DNA from: Bacteroidota bacterium
Lineage (GTDB): Bacteria > Bacteroidota > Bacteroidia > Bacteroidales > TTA-H9
Direction: 5' to 3'
DNA: 64,000 nt
Assembly: GCA_003250395.1 (NCBI GenBank)
Contig: QKGM01000007.1
Coordinates: 1-64,000 of the forward strand
A model generated the notes under the pieces. That model did no database searches. It had not been told where the DNA came from and saw only the letters and a list, made by a program, of their open reading frames with translations. Made by a program: the position numbers and the translations under genes. Below, in pieces: positions 46,623-56,581 of this stretch (positions are counted from its first letter, which is position 1; every line of letters begins with the position of its first letter).

Positions 46623-47456
46623 ATGACTATTGACGAGATTATCGCACTTACCCTTGCTGAGGATATGGGTGATGGCGACCATACTTCTCTTTCAACTATA
46701 CCGGCAACTGCAAGAGGAAAGGCCAGGCTACTGGTCAAAGAGGCTGGTATTCTTTCTGGTATTGATATTGCCCGTAGAGTTTTTTTAACAATAGACGATT
46801 CTATTGTTTTTACAGAATTCCTTCCTGATGGTACTGTTGTGAAGCCTGGTGATGTGGCTTTTGTAGTTGAAGGTCTATCCATCTCTTTGCTAGGTGCCGA
46901 GCGTACAGCACTCAACTTTATGCAAAGGATGAGTGGAATAGCTACTGCAACAAACCGTTTAGTGATGTTGCTTGATGGACTTAATACCCGCTTGCTTGAT
47001 ACCCGAAAAACTACTCCCTTAATGCGGGAATTGGAGAAGATGGCAGTAAAAACTGGAGGTGGAAGTAATCATAGGTTTGGACTATTCGATATGATTCTTA
47101 TAAAGGATAATCATGTTGATTTTGCTGGTGGAATAAATCAGGCCATTGAAGCCGCCAATTCTTATCTCATGAAGAACAAGAAGAGCTTGCCCATTGAGAT
47201 AGAGGTTAGGAATTTTAATGAGTTAGATGAAGTTTTATTGACGGGAAAGGTTAACCGTATCATGCTTGATAATTTTTCTCCAACAGATTTGAGGAAAGCA
47301 GTTGAAATAATTGATGGCCGTTATGAAACAGAGGCTTCAGGAGGAATCACGGAGGAAACCCTAAGATCTTATGCTGAAACAGGTGTCGATTTTATTTCAG
47401 TTGGGGCTCTAACCCACCATATTAAGAGTCTTGATTTGAGTCTGAAAGCATTTTGA
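46623..47456 (+). CDS. nadC: Nicotinate-nucleotide pyrophosphorylase (carboxylating)
   Basis: EDMGDGDHTSLSTIP, ERTALNFMQRMSGIAT, LDTRKTTPLMRELEKMAVKTGGGSNHRFGLFDMILIKDNH. Confidence 0.97.
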   Translation: MTIDEIIALTLAEDMGDGDHTSLSTIPATARGKARLLVKEAGILSGIDIARRVFLTIDDSIVFTEFLPDGTVVKPGDVAFVVEGLSISLLGAERTALNFMQRMSGIATATNRLVMLLDGLNTRLLDTRKTTPLMRELEKMAVKTGGGSNHRFGLFDMILIKDNHVDFAGGINQAIEAANSYLMKNKKSLPIEIEVRNFNELDEVLLTGKVNRIMLDNFSPTDLRKAVEIIDGRYETEASGGITEETLRSYAETGVDFISVGALTHHIKSLDLSLKAF

Positions 47457-47469
47457 TATATCAAACAGG

Positions 47470-48474
47470 ATGAATGTCAACCAATTGTTTAAAAACATAG
47501 AGGAAAGAGCAACCGAACGTTACCGTTCGTTTATGAATGGTCCTTTGGTTGATAGAGTTGAACGGCTTGCTCGCAGGTTAGTCTTGCCTGGTTTTGATGG
47601 TATGCCATTATATGATGTCCTGACCTTTTTTGTAAAAGGGTTATCGAAAGGAGCCCTTACCCTCCGTGCTGCTGCTTTTACTTATAACAGCTTTATAGCC
47701 ATTTTTCCTGCCATAATTTTCTTTTTTACTATTATCCCTTACATTCCGATTCCGCATTTTCAGGATAACCTACTTGCACTACTTCGGGATTTGATCCCTT
47801 TTTCGGTATACGAGACTGTTGAAAGTACGTTGTTTGACATTGTGAAGCGACCTCGCGGTGGTTTGCTTTCACTGGGGTTTGTATTGGCGTTGTATTTTGC
47901 TACCAACGGAGTGAACAGCCTAATTGAAGCCTTTAACCAGACATACCATTCCCTCGAAAATCGTTCTTTTGTCTTACAGAGACTGGTGTCTGTTTTATTA
48001 GTACTAATTATGGCCGTAATGGTTATTCTGGCAATAGGTTTGATTACCGCAGGTCCTCCTCTGATGAAAATGTTGGTTGATCTGGGTTTATTGCATAGGG
48101 ATTTTGTATATTATTTATTGCAGGGTTCCCGGTGGCTAATAATACTATCGCTATTTTTCTTTGGTTACTCTTTCCTTTATTACCTGGGTCCATCCAAGCG
48201 TAAAACATTCAGATTTATTTCGGCCGGGAGTTCATTAGCCACGTTTCTGAGTATTGCCCTTTCGTCGGGCTTCAATTATTATGTCAATAATTTTTCATCA
48301 TATAACAAGCTGTATGGTTCAATTGGAACCCTCATGATTGTGATGCTATGGATATATTTCAATGGATTGATTATTTTAATTGGTTTTGAGTTGAACGCGA
48401 GCATATACCATGCACGACAGCAAGTGATTGCTGATAGGGGTATTTCAATTTCATCGAGAGATGAAATTGAATAA
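47470..48474 (+). CDS. YihY/BrkB family membrane protein
   Basis: GALTLRAAAFTYNSFIAIFPAIIFFFTIIPYIP, YGSIGTLMIVMLWIYFNGLIILIGFELNA. Confidence 0.92.
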   Translation: MNVNQLFKNIEERATERYRSFMNGPLVDRVERLARRLVLPGFDGMPLYDVLTFFVKGLSKGALTLRAAAFTYNSFIAIFPAIIFFFTIIPYIPIPHFQDNLLALLRDLIPFSVYETVESTLFDIVKRPRGGLLSLGFVLALYFATNGVNSLIEAFNQTYHSLENRSFVLQRLVSVLLVLIMAVMVILAIGLITAGPPLMKMLVDLGLLHRDFVYYLLQGSRWLIILSLFFFGYSFLYYLGPSKRKTFRFISAGSSLATFLSIALSSGFNYYVNNFSSYNKLYGSIGTLMIVMLWIYFNGLIILIGFELNASIYHARQQVIADRGISISSRDEIE

Positions 48475-48642
48475 CGGGCCCTTCCATGTAATGTATAATT
48501 GGTAGAATTTGTTTTGCATTCCCGGTGATATTGCATATTTCAATTATCCGTCGCAATACAGAATAATTGAAATCCCATTTCAGCCGTTTTAATCCATATT
48601 AATTAGTTCTCAAGAAAAAAAGTACTTACATTATAGAGACTC

Positions 48643-48852
48643 ATGATTATGAGACGAATTGCTATTATACCTTTTTTATTAATTTCATTAGTAACTCTGG
48701 GACAGGGTGAAGGGAATATATGGTATTTTGGTACGAATGGTGGTCTTGATTTCAATTCTGGATCTCCCGTTGTGTTGGAGAATAGTGCCATGGAATCTTT
48801 TGAGGGTTCTGCTTCAATTGCTGATGGAAACGGTGATTTGCTATTAATATAA
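48643..48852 (+). pseudogene. Truncated N-terminal remnant of a large secreted Bacteroidota protein
   Basis: 69 aa: signal peptide then GEGNIWYFGTNGGLDFNSGSPVVLENSAMESFEGSASIADGNGDLLLI, stopping inside a motif that normally continues (NLLFYTDG-like). Confidence 0.6.
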
Positions 48853-49017
48853 CTAAAGTTCAGGTTCAAAAAACTGAAGAGGTGCGTAGTTCTTAGGGTA
48901 AAACCAACAGAGCTGAGATCGTTTTTAGTATTTAATTTTTCCCGCCCGCATTTTCCTTTCTTAGTTTCAATATGTAATCTAACCGGCTTTCTTGAAGTGG
49001 TTTTCGTCGATTAATTC

Positions 49018-49025
49018 TACCTTTG
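49018..49025 (+). promoter_or_regulatory. Bacteroidota -7 box (TACCTTTG) upstream of flippase
   Basis: 28 nt before ATG 49053. Confidence 0.6.
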
Positions 49026-49052
49026 CGTCATAATCTGTATGACCCCTAATCC

Positions 49053-50519
49053 ATGAAGGTAAATGTAAAAGAGCATCTTAAGCTGTCGGTCATTTATTCG
49101 GCTGTAGCCGCGGTGCCTTCGCTGCTTCAGGTTTTGGTTCAACCTCTTACCGAAGGGAATTCCCGACTTAATGCCACTGATTTTGCGCACATCGGGATAG
49201 CAGAAATGATTACTTCACTGGCGTTTACAGTGGTATTGTTTTCGATGGGTAATGCAGTCTCCCGCTTCTATTATGATTATACTGACGACCGAAAGGGATA
49301 TAACCGAATGGTGTCGTCAGTGTATAGTTCAATGCTGGTAAGAGGAGTTTTACTCCTTGGTGTAGCCTTTGTATTCAGAAACTATATAGGTAATCTATTT
49401 GAGCAGGTTGAATTGAAGGATTTCACCCGCTATGGTTTTGCTTCAATAGTTATTGGAATAAACAGAGCAATCAATATTACTGCAGCAACTTTATACCGTA
49501 ACGAGAAAAGAGTTTCCGCATTTGTAATTGTTAATATCTCGATGGCTCTGCTCAGGACGGGTTTTCAGCTTGTCGGATTGTTCTTTTTCGATATGTCGTT
49601 TCTGGGCTATGTATACGGAAGTGCTATCGGCGGGTCGCTTGTTACACTTGGTATACTGGTGTATTCTTACCGGAAATCCGGCTTTCATTACGATCGGGGA
49701 TTGTTGAAATCGATGTTCCAGTTTGCAGCCCCGCTTTTTCAATATGGTTTGTTGGTATGGGGCCTGACCTTTGCCGATAAGTATTTTATGGAGCGATTCC
49801 CATCAGAATTGGGTATCTATTTTACAGCTGCCAATTTCGCATTAGGGATGCAGATTATTCTACAAGGATTGCAGGGGGCAACTCAACCTGAGATCTTCCG
49901 TTACATGAAAGAAGGGATTAAAGCCAGGGAAGAGGAAATTAAATCGCTTTCGAATATGTTGATGGCACAAACACAAGCCCTGATCGCCATAACCATTATT
50001 CCGGTGATGCTCTTCTTGTACCTTTTTTACGAAACAGATGTAAGACTGGCCTATTCTTTTATTTCCATTATCTATATCAGGTATCTGCCGCGAACTCAAT
50101 ATATTATTTTCTCATTTGTACTCTACTATGAGAAGAAAACCCGATTCTTCTTCTATTTGAATCTGGTTACACTGGCTGTAAATATGTTGTTGAATTTTTT
50201 ACTTATACCCCATTTGCTAATCTATGGTGCAATTATCGCTGTATTGGTTTCAGACCTAATTCAGGTTGCTGGGACTTATATTTATGCACAGCGTGTTGCT
50301 CCAATCAGTTGGAATCTGAGCAAGATGTTGTACAGCCCCCTGATATGTGTTGTTTTGGTAATTATCACTGAGTTGATCAAAGATAAGCTTGGTGTTAGTC
50401 CGTTTATTCCCGCTGTGTTTTCAGTGGTGATTATGTTGTTTGCTCTGGTTTTCCTTTATCGTCGTGAGGTCAGAGGTGTTGTCAACAAGTATTTTAGATT
50501 CCGTTTAAATACAGATTGA
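49053..50519 (+). CDS. Polysaccharide biosynthesis flippase (Wzx-like)
   Basis: 488 aa multi-TM; LLQVLVQPLTEGNSRLNATDFAHIGIAEMI...; YGLLVWGLTFADKYFMERF. Confidence 0.85.
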   Translation: MKVNVKEHLKLSVIYSAVAAVPSLLQVLVQPLTEGNSRLNATDFAHIGIAEMITSLAFTVVLFSMGNAVSRFYYDYTDDRKGYNRMVSSVYSSMLVRGVLLLGVAFVFRNYIGNLFEQVELKDFTRYGFASIVIGINRAINITAATLYRNEKRVSAFVIVNISMALLRTGFQLVGLFFFDMSFLGYVYGSAIGGSLVTLGILVYSYRKSGFHYDRGLLKSMFQFAAPLFQYGLLVWGLTFADKYFMERFPSELGIYFTAANFALGMQIILQGLQGATQPEIFRYMKEGIKAREEEIKSLSNMLMAQTQALIAITIIPVMLFLYLFYETDVRLAYSFISIIYIRYLPRTQYIIFSFVLYYEKKTRFFFYLNLVTLAVNMLLNFLLIPHLLIYGAIIAVLVSDLIQVAGTYIYAQRVAPISWNLSKMLYSPLICVVLVIITELIKDKLGVSPFIPAVFSVVIMLFALVFLYRREVRGVVNKYFRFRLNTD

Positions 50520-50561
50520 CATATTAATGCTCAATTGTTTGTTATTTGCAGCAAATGAAAT

Positions 50562-52409
50562 TTGATTATGAAAGCCATTATAATAAAGAGGAAACTTTCC
50601 GGAGATGAAACAGCCCAATTGTTGACAAAGCTAAGCGATAATGTCGATATCAGGTTGCACATTTCAGGTATAGCCGATGAGAAACTGATGGCATTAAACA
50701 CGCCTGCTCCGGTTGACCTTTATTCGATTAAGAAAATGGTCAATGAAGTGGTACTTCATGAGTTGCTTGCCATGGGTGATAAGCTGGTCAAAGGAGAACG
50801 GGTAGCTGATCTGCTGTCATTCGAAAAGGCTGGGGTATGGTATTATCAGAGATTTAGAAGCTATTTCAGGGTACGGCAGATTGGGTATGAATATGAGGAA
50901 ATTTTACAGCTATTGAAAGTATATGACCAAATAGATTTCTATACAGGGGAAGATGGATTAAAACAGATAGACGAACTACCGCCTGGAGTGACTCTCTGTT
51001 TTCCTATAAAAGGTTCAGTCTCGAGAGTGAATTATGCCAGAATAGCTATTTATCTGATACACTTTATTCTCAGGCTGGTTATGCAGCCGTTTCAATTTGC
51101 CCATCCCTCAAAACGCAGGCATGTGGTGGTCGATCATGCTGGCCTCCAGAAATGCCTTCACGTGCCTGAAGGAAATTTTTCCTATGATAACTACATTCTA
51201 TCAGGGTTATTCGACAAACTTGATGCTGATTTTCTACTCCTTTCGGAGGTGGTTATGCCCAAATTTGATGGCCCGAATATATTTCGTTTGCGTTGGCAAT
51301 ATTACTTCAGGGCTGGAAAGAACCGTAATATTGTTTTTAATGAGGTCATTCTTTTCAGAGCATTGCTTTCGTCAAAGATCAGAAGTAAAGTAAAACAGGC
51401 CTCGGCCCGGCTTGTTGCCGGTTATAATGCTGTGGAGGCAGTTCCGCTCAGTATGTACGAAAGACTTATCCTGAAACACTACGTAGGTTATCATAAAACA
51501 AGCAGGTTTTATGTATTCCGTTACCTGGCATTTGATCAGTTTTTTAAACGGTATGCTTTTTCTACGATAAGCTCAATTGACGAGAACGGGCCTATTGTAA
51601 AGTCTATACTTGATGCTGCTAAGGCTAACCAGATGAAAACGATCGGAATTCAACACGGCAACTTTGGTAATAGCCACCCTGCTTATCTTTATACAGTTGC
51701 CGACAGATTAGCAGGCAGCATGGCCGATCATACACTGGTTTGGGGTGAATACTGGCGTGATTTTTTAGCTGCTGTCGGTAATTTCAGGCCCGATTCATTA
51801 GTTGTCACAGGCCAGATACGGACCGATGTTATTCCCTGGCTTCTGAAAAACGACCGAAGTGATTTACTGGGAGATCGTTGGACAAATAAGAAGATTATCG
51901 TGTTCGCTTCACAACCTCAACCCGATGCTTCGTTAAGGTACCAGGCAGCACTTGATGTTTTCTCCGCTGGTAAGTCTTTGAAAGATTCGTTGATCGTGGT
52001 GAAACTTCATCCTGCTGAACGTAATGATGTGATGTATTATGAGTCGATTGCCGGGGAAGCTGGATGTAAAAACTTCGAGATTCTATATAATATAGATTTG
52101 TATCTCCTGTTGTCTGCCTGCGATTTGCTGGTTACCTGTTTTTCAACAGTGGGAACCGAGGCAGTTTACTTCGGAAAACCATTAATTATTCTGGATTATA
52201 TGAAAGAAGACCTGCTTCATTATTGCAGTGAAGGTGTGGCTTTTCAGGCTGTTGATGCTGTCTCATTAGGCGAATTAATCTGGAGAATTATTACCGGTGA
52301 TCTGGTGGCAAACCCTGAAGCTTATGATAGTTTTATCAGAAAATATGCCTGGAAAATAGATGGGAATTCTGCCCAGCGATCAATCGACTATATCAAACGC
52401 CTGGCCTAA
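50562..52409 (+). CDS. GT-B-like capsular/surface polysaccharide glycosyltransferase
   Basis: 615 aa; GIQHGNFGNSHPAYLY, VVKLHPAERNDVMYYESIA, ACDLLVTCFSTVGTEAVYFGKPLIILDY. Confidence 0.6.
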   Translation: MIMKAIIIKRKLSGDETAQLLTKLSDNVDIRLHISGIADEKLMALNTPAPVDLYSIKKMVNEVVLHELLAMGDKLVKGERVADLLSFEKAGVWYYQRFRSYFRVRQIGYEYEEILQLLKVYDQIDFYTGEDGLKQIDELPPGVTLCFPIKGSVSRVNYARIAIYLIHFILRLVMQPFQFAHPSKRRHVVVDHAGLQKCLHVPEGNFSYDNYILSGLFDKLDADFLLLSEVVMPKFDGPNIFRLRWQYYFRAGKNRNIVFNEVILFRALLSSKIRSKVKQASARLVAGYNAVEAVPLSMYERLILKHYVGYHKTSRFYVFRYLAFDQFFKRYAFSTISSIDENGPIVKSILDAAKANQMKTIGIQHGNFGNSHPAYLYTVADRLAGSMADHTLVWGEYWRDFLAAVGNFRPDSLVVTGQIRTDVIPWLLKNDRSDLLGDRWTNKKIIVFASQPQPDASLRYQAALDVFSAGKSLKDSLIVVKLHPAERNDVMYYESIAGEAGCKNFEILYNIDLYLLLSACDLLVTCFSTVGTEAVYFGKPLIILDYMKEDLLHYCSEGVAFQAVDAVSLGELIWRIITGDLVANPEAYDSFIRKYAWKIDGNSAQRSIDYIKRLA

Positions 52410-52926
52410 ATCGCTTTTGACATATAAATCTGGTATATAGACACCCTGACATTTTGTACAGATATGCAAGTTGCTGTACAGCCTGATACTTTAATAATCA
52501 TTAGTACTGTTTGTCAACCAATCCGATAAGTATCAGTTTAGCCCTTTCATTTTTATTATGCATCACCTTTTTGGCGGATGTGAGACTTTAGCAGGTTTAC
52601 ATCTACTTCTGTTTTAAAATATTAAGTGTAGAAATTTGCCAGGAACCTTCGGCAATATAGCGGGTGATAAACGTGATGAATGTTGCTTTTAGAACAGAGC
52701 TTTCTTATCTGTCTGTTTCGCTTGTTTGGTGAACTGGATATGCTTATCCGTTACTCACACGACACTGGTGATTGTTGGGGCTTTAATAAATCCCCGTCTC
52801 AATTTTAATGACCTAGTTTCATTTTCCTCCTGATCGTCAACAAATTTTAAGGCAAGGCAACTGAAGGTTTATGCATCTTGTTCCGGGATCGCTATGTGTA
52901 TTTATACCGGGGTCTCTCAAAATTAT

Positions 52927-52981
52927 AACCGCGGATTAACCGCGGATTAACCGTAGATCAACCGTAGATTGACCGTACGGT
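52927..52981. repeat. 11-bp tandem repeat array (about 5 units)
   Basis: aaccgcggatt/aaccgcggatt/aaccgtagatc/aaccgtagatt/gaccgtacggt at 11-bp spacing. Confidence 0.85.
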
Positions 52982-53694
52982 CATGGTCAGTTCACGATTG
53001 ATTTTCGGTTGATATTCTTTTAAACAACTGTTGAAACAGGACAGGAATTGCGATAAAGCAAGTTGTCCTTGCTTTATCAGTAATGGAATGTGGATAATAA
53101 TTGGTTAGCAGGGAACAGCCCCGAAGGATTGTGATCGTGTACCCGGGTGTTATTACCTCATTATAACTAACCATTGTTTTAGAGGGAAGAATGGTTATGT
53201 CCCTCAGGAAGCTGGCTGTCAAAATGCTGGAAAATTTAACTATACCGCAAGTGGTGAGGTGGATGTTGGTTGAGAAAGATAGTTGTCAGTCTTCAGGCTA
53301 TTTTCCTTCGGGTCTCATGGTAAGAGGGGACGCACCATCCTGATGATGGAAGAAAATTTTGCGTATTCATATGATTTTGGATGGTTAACCCGACATGAAA
53401 TGAAAACCCGGCTGAATTTGAGAAATGGCTGCATGTTTAAAAAGGGAGCCTGTGAAATGGGTAAAAAGTATGTAGAATTAATTTGAGTGGAGAAAGATCT
53501 GCAGGCATCACCTGAACTGTTATAACGGAATGGATTGTACTCTATGAGGATGAAGGTAGATGTGCAAAGACAATACGCTGAACCCTAAGGCAGAAGTTAA
53601 TTGTCTGATTAAAGGATGCGAATTGTTTGATTTTGATTAAAGATTGCGTTCTGTCAAATTCAATGAGCAAGAGCGAGCCAGTCGACAGAATACA

Positions 53695-54402
53695 TCAGAA
53701 GCCAGAGTTTACCAACCGTTGATACATAAATTCGGCAAAGAGCCAATCGGTCTCAGTATCAAGATCAACAGAGTATTGAGCATCCATTACATATTTTATA
53801 ATTTTGCCATTACCTGTTTCAGCATTTGCATACCAATCGGTATCATAAATATACACGGCTCCATTAGCTTCCCACACATCCGGGCAATCCTGCCGGCGTG
53901 TATAAGTTCCGGTTTTTGACTTTTTTAAAAAGCCATTTTCGTCTTCTTCAAAAAGTACAAAGTATGGGTTAGCCTCCGTTTTTTTTACCGACATGACACC
54001 ATTAATCCCTGGTTTAAGCAATTCAATTGCTTCTGCAATATGAAAAGGTTGCCTAAGCGGTGAAGTTGGCTGAAGAAGTATGATGCGTTTATAGCGAATT
54101 CCAATACTGTTATAATAAGATAACGCGTGTAATATTACATCGCGGCTTGATGCTGTATCGGTAGCAAGGTTGTCGGGACGACGGAAGGGTACCGGAAGCC
54201 CCATTTGGTTGGCAACATTGGTGATATCACCACTATCGGTTGACAGGCAGATGTGTTTATCGGAAACAAAAGTTCTGGCAAGTTCAATGCTATATGCAAT
54301 AAGCGGTTTTCCTGCAAACAAACGGATGTTTTTTCCGGGTATTCCTTTTGAACCCCCACGGGCTGGAATGATAAAGAGTGTATCTTCTAACATACTATTC
54401 AC
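53695..54402 (-). CDS. neuA: Acylneuraminate/nonulosonate cytidylyltransferase (NeuA/LegF family)
   Basis: LFIIPARGGSKGIPGKNIRLFAGKPLIAYSIELA, STDSGDITNVA, LLQPTSPLRQ. Confidence 0.93.
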   Translation of the reverse strand: MNSMLEDTLFIIPARGGSKGIPGKNIRLFAGKPLIAYSIELARTFVSDKHICLSTDSGDITNVANQMGLPVPFRRPDNLATDTASSRDVILHALSYYNSIGIRYKRIILLQPTSPLRQPFHIAEAIELLKPGINGVMSVKKTEANPYFVLFEEDENGFLKKSKTGTYTRRQDCPDVWEANGAVYIYDTDWYANAETGNGKIIKYVMDAQYSVDLDTETDWLFAEFMYQRLVNSGF

Positions 54403-54423
54403 GGAAAAGGATTTATTTTTCTG

Positions 54424-55476
54424 TTAAAACCGGATATGATGAATGTCTTTGTTTGCTTTTTCGAAATCTTCAATCCGGCCTATATCTGTCCAGTAACCAA
54501 TGATAGGATAGTGAATCATTTTTAGCCCTTTCTCTATGATATCGTTCATGAGTTCAGTAGCATCGAACTTCTTCTTTTCCGGGACCAGGTTTAAAAGGGA
54601 TCTTTTAATAATATAGATGCCTGCATTGGCAAAATGGGTGAATACCGGTTTTTCCCGAAATGATAAAATACGGCTGCCCTCCGTTTCAAGGATGGCAAAG
54701 GGCATATTAACTTTATACGGTATTGAGGCTACAGCCATATCGGCTCCTTCGGTCAGGAATGTTTTGTAGAAATCTTCATAATCTATGTTTGTTAGTACAT
54801 CTGAATTCATTACAAGAACATGCTCACAGGTGAGGTTTTTGATAAGGCTGACAGCTCCAATAGTCCCTAACGGTTGATCCTCGGTTATATAATCAATTTT
54901 AATCGATTTTTTTGAACCATTGCCAAAGTAATCAGATATCTGATGGCTAAGATAACGTGTTGTTAAATGAAAGTCGTTGATGCCAAATTCGATCAAGCGA
55001 TCAATGTTGTGCTCCAGAATAGGTTTGTTGCCTAACAGTAACATTGGCTTTGGGGTTGTGTCGGTTAGTGGCCTCAACCTTTCACCTCTTCCTCCTGCCA
55101 TAATAACAACTTCAAGAGGAAGGACAGACTTTTTGCGGCTCAGATCAATAATTCGTACGATTCGGTGTTGCTGGTCGAGAACAGGAACCAGTTTTATGCG
55201 GCTTTGCCTGAAGCGTTCAATGTCATCAAGACAGAAATCCTTATCTCTGATAAATCTTGGGTTTCTGTAGATAATCTCTTCGACAGCGTTTTCGAGTGTC
55301 ACATCACGTAAAAGCCCGCGCCTGATATCACCATCAGTTACTGTACCCAGCAAAATCCCCTCTTCATTAACAGCAAATAGGGTTAAGGTATCCGGAACTT
55401 CGTTCAGCATGGCCATAGCTTCTCTGATGGTTTTCCGGGAATGAATGGAGTGACGGTTAAGTTCAGAAGCGTTCAT
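54424..55476 (-). CDS. CBS-domain sugar nucleotidyltransferase (PtmE-like)
   Basis: CBS pair (TIREAMAMLNEVPDTLTLFAVNEEGILLGTVTDGDIRRGLL) followed by VVIMAGGRGERLRPLTDTTPKPMLLLGNKPILE. Confidence 0.9.
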   Translation of the reverse strand: MNASELNRHSIHSRKTIREAMAMLNEVPDTLTLFAVNEEGILLGTVTDGDIRRGLLRDVTLENAVEEIIYRNPRFIRDKDFCLDDIERFRQSRIKLVPVLDQQHRIVRIIDLSRKKSVLPLEVVIMAGGRGERLRPLTDTTPKPMLLLGNKPILEHNIDRLIEFGINDFHLTTRYLSHQISDYFGNGSKKSIKIDYITEDQPLGTIGAVSLIKNLTCEHVLVMNSDVLTNIDYEDFYKTFLTEGADMAVASIPYKVNMPFAILETEGSRILSFREKPVFTHFANAGIYIIKRSLLNLVPEKKKFDATELMNDIIEKGLKMIHYPIIGYWTDIGRIEDFEKANKDIHHIRF

Positions 55477-56581
55477 ATTTTAAAATTTCGATTATTTTCT
55501 CAACGGCGTGGCCGTTGCCATATACATTGGAATAGGTGGGATTACCTGAAGATTCGATCAATTTTACTGCCTGAATAATCTGATCACGATTAAAATCGCA
55601 TGAAATGATATTGGGTGTAAGTACTCTCCCTTGTTGGCGGGTTCCTAAGTTAATAACCCATTTTGGGAAAAAGGAAGCATCAAAAAAGCCGCTTGAAGTA
55701 TTGCCCAGAAGGAAATTGCAATATTTCATACAAGAAAGGTATCCCAATGAACCAAAGTTTTCCCTTAGAATTATGTCAGGTTTTCGAGAGGCAAATTGCT
55801 CGAGCTTTTCTCTGATCATTAACCCTGTGGTATCAGCATTGGGCATGGTGATGATTATTTGGTACCTGGTTAGTTGATCGAGTGTATCGATCAGTTCTTC
55901 AGCATGTCTGCGATTATTTTCAAAAGATACGGTTTCGGGATGAAAAGTTGTTAAAATTGTGGGCTTTGAAAGGTCAATACCATGCTTTTCCAAAAATTCT
56001 TCTCTTGTGAGTAAGTTGGTCTGTCTAAGATAATCCAGACTAAGGGAGCCTGTATTGTAGACATGCATTTCATTGCCCTTTAGTTGGACAACTCGTTGGC
56101 GGTATTCTTCTGTACAGGTAAAATGGACTATTGACATGTGGGTAATTGCATTTCTGAATGCATCATCAACAGCTCCTTTTGTAGTTTCCCCGCCATGAAT
56201 GTGCCCGAATTTGACATTAAATGGAACACCGGATGCAACAGCCGCGAACATTTCGAATCGATCCCCAAGAGCAAGGACTATATCAAATGATTCATGTTTC
56301 CATAAATCTGCAAACATTTCCATGTTTTTCCCCATTGCTTCAACTATAGCTCCGGGAGTATCATCCTTCGGCATCATATCGATCTGATAACTCACTGAAA
56401 ATCCTTCATCTAAAATATGATTTATGGTCTTGCCAAACTTTTCACTCAAGTGGCTTCCGAAGGCAATCAGATGAAGATCAAAATAAGAATCGTGTTGGAG
56501 TTGGCGAATTAGTGGAAGATAGATACCAAAATCAGCCCGTGAACTTGTTAATACTCCTATTTTCACAGCAGGTCCTCCCAT
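55463..56581 (-). CDS. neuC: Hydrolysing UDP/GDP-N-acetylglucosamine(-like) 2-epimerase (NeuC/LegG family)
   Basis: VKIGVLTSSRADFGIYLPLI, LALGDRFEMFAAVASGVPFNVKFGHIHGGETTKGAVDDAFRNAITHMS, LLGNTSSGFFDA. Confidence 0.93.
   Translation of the reverse strand: MGGPAVKIGVLTSSRADFGIYLPLIRQLQHDSYFDLHLIAFGSHLSEKFGKTINHILDEGFSVSYQIDMMPKDDTPGAIVEAMGKNMEMFADLWKHESFDIVLALGDRFEMFAAVASGVPFNVKFGHIHGGETTKGAVDDAFRNAITHMSIVHFTCTEEYRQRVVQLKGNEMHVYNTGSLSLDYLRQTNLLTREEFLEKHGIDLSKPTILTTFHPETVSFENNRRHAEELIDTLDQLTRYQIIITMPNADTTGLMIREKLEQFASRKPDIILRENFGSLGYLSCMKYCNFLLGNTSSGFFDASFFPKWVINLGTRQQGRVLTPNIISCDFNRDQIIQAVKLIESSGNPTYSNVYGNGHAVEKIIEILKYERF

Noticed and set aside
52927-52981. Possible CRISPR array
   Set aside because: Units are contiguous 11-mers with no spacers and no cas genes nearby, so this is a simple tandem repeat.
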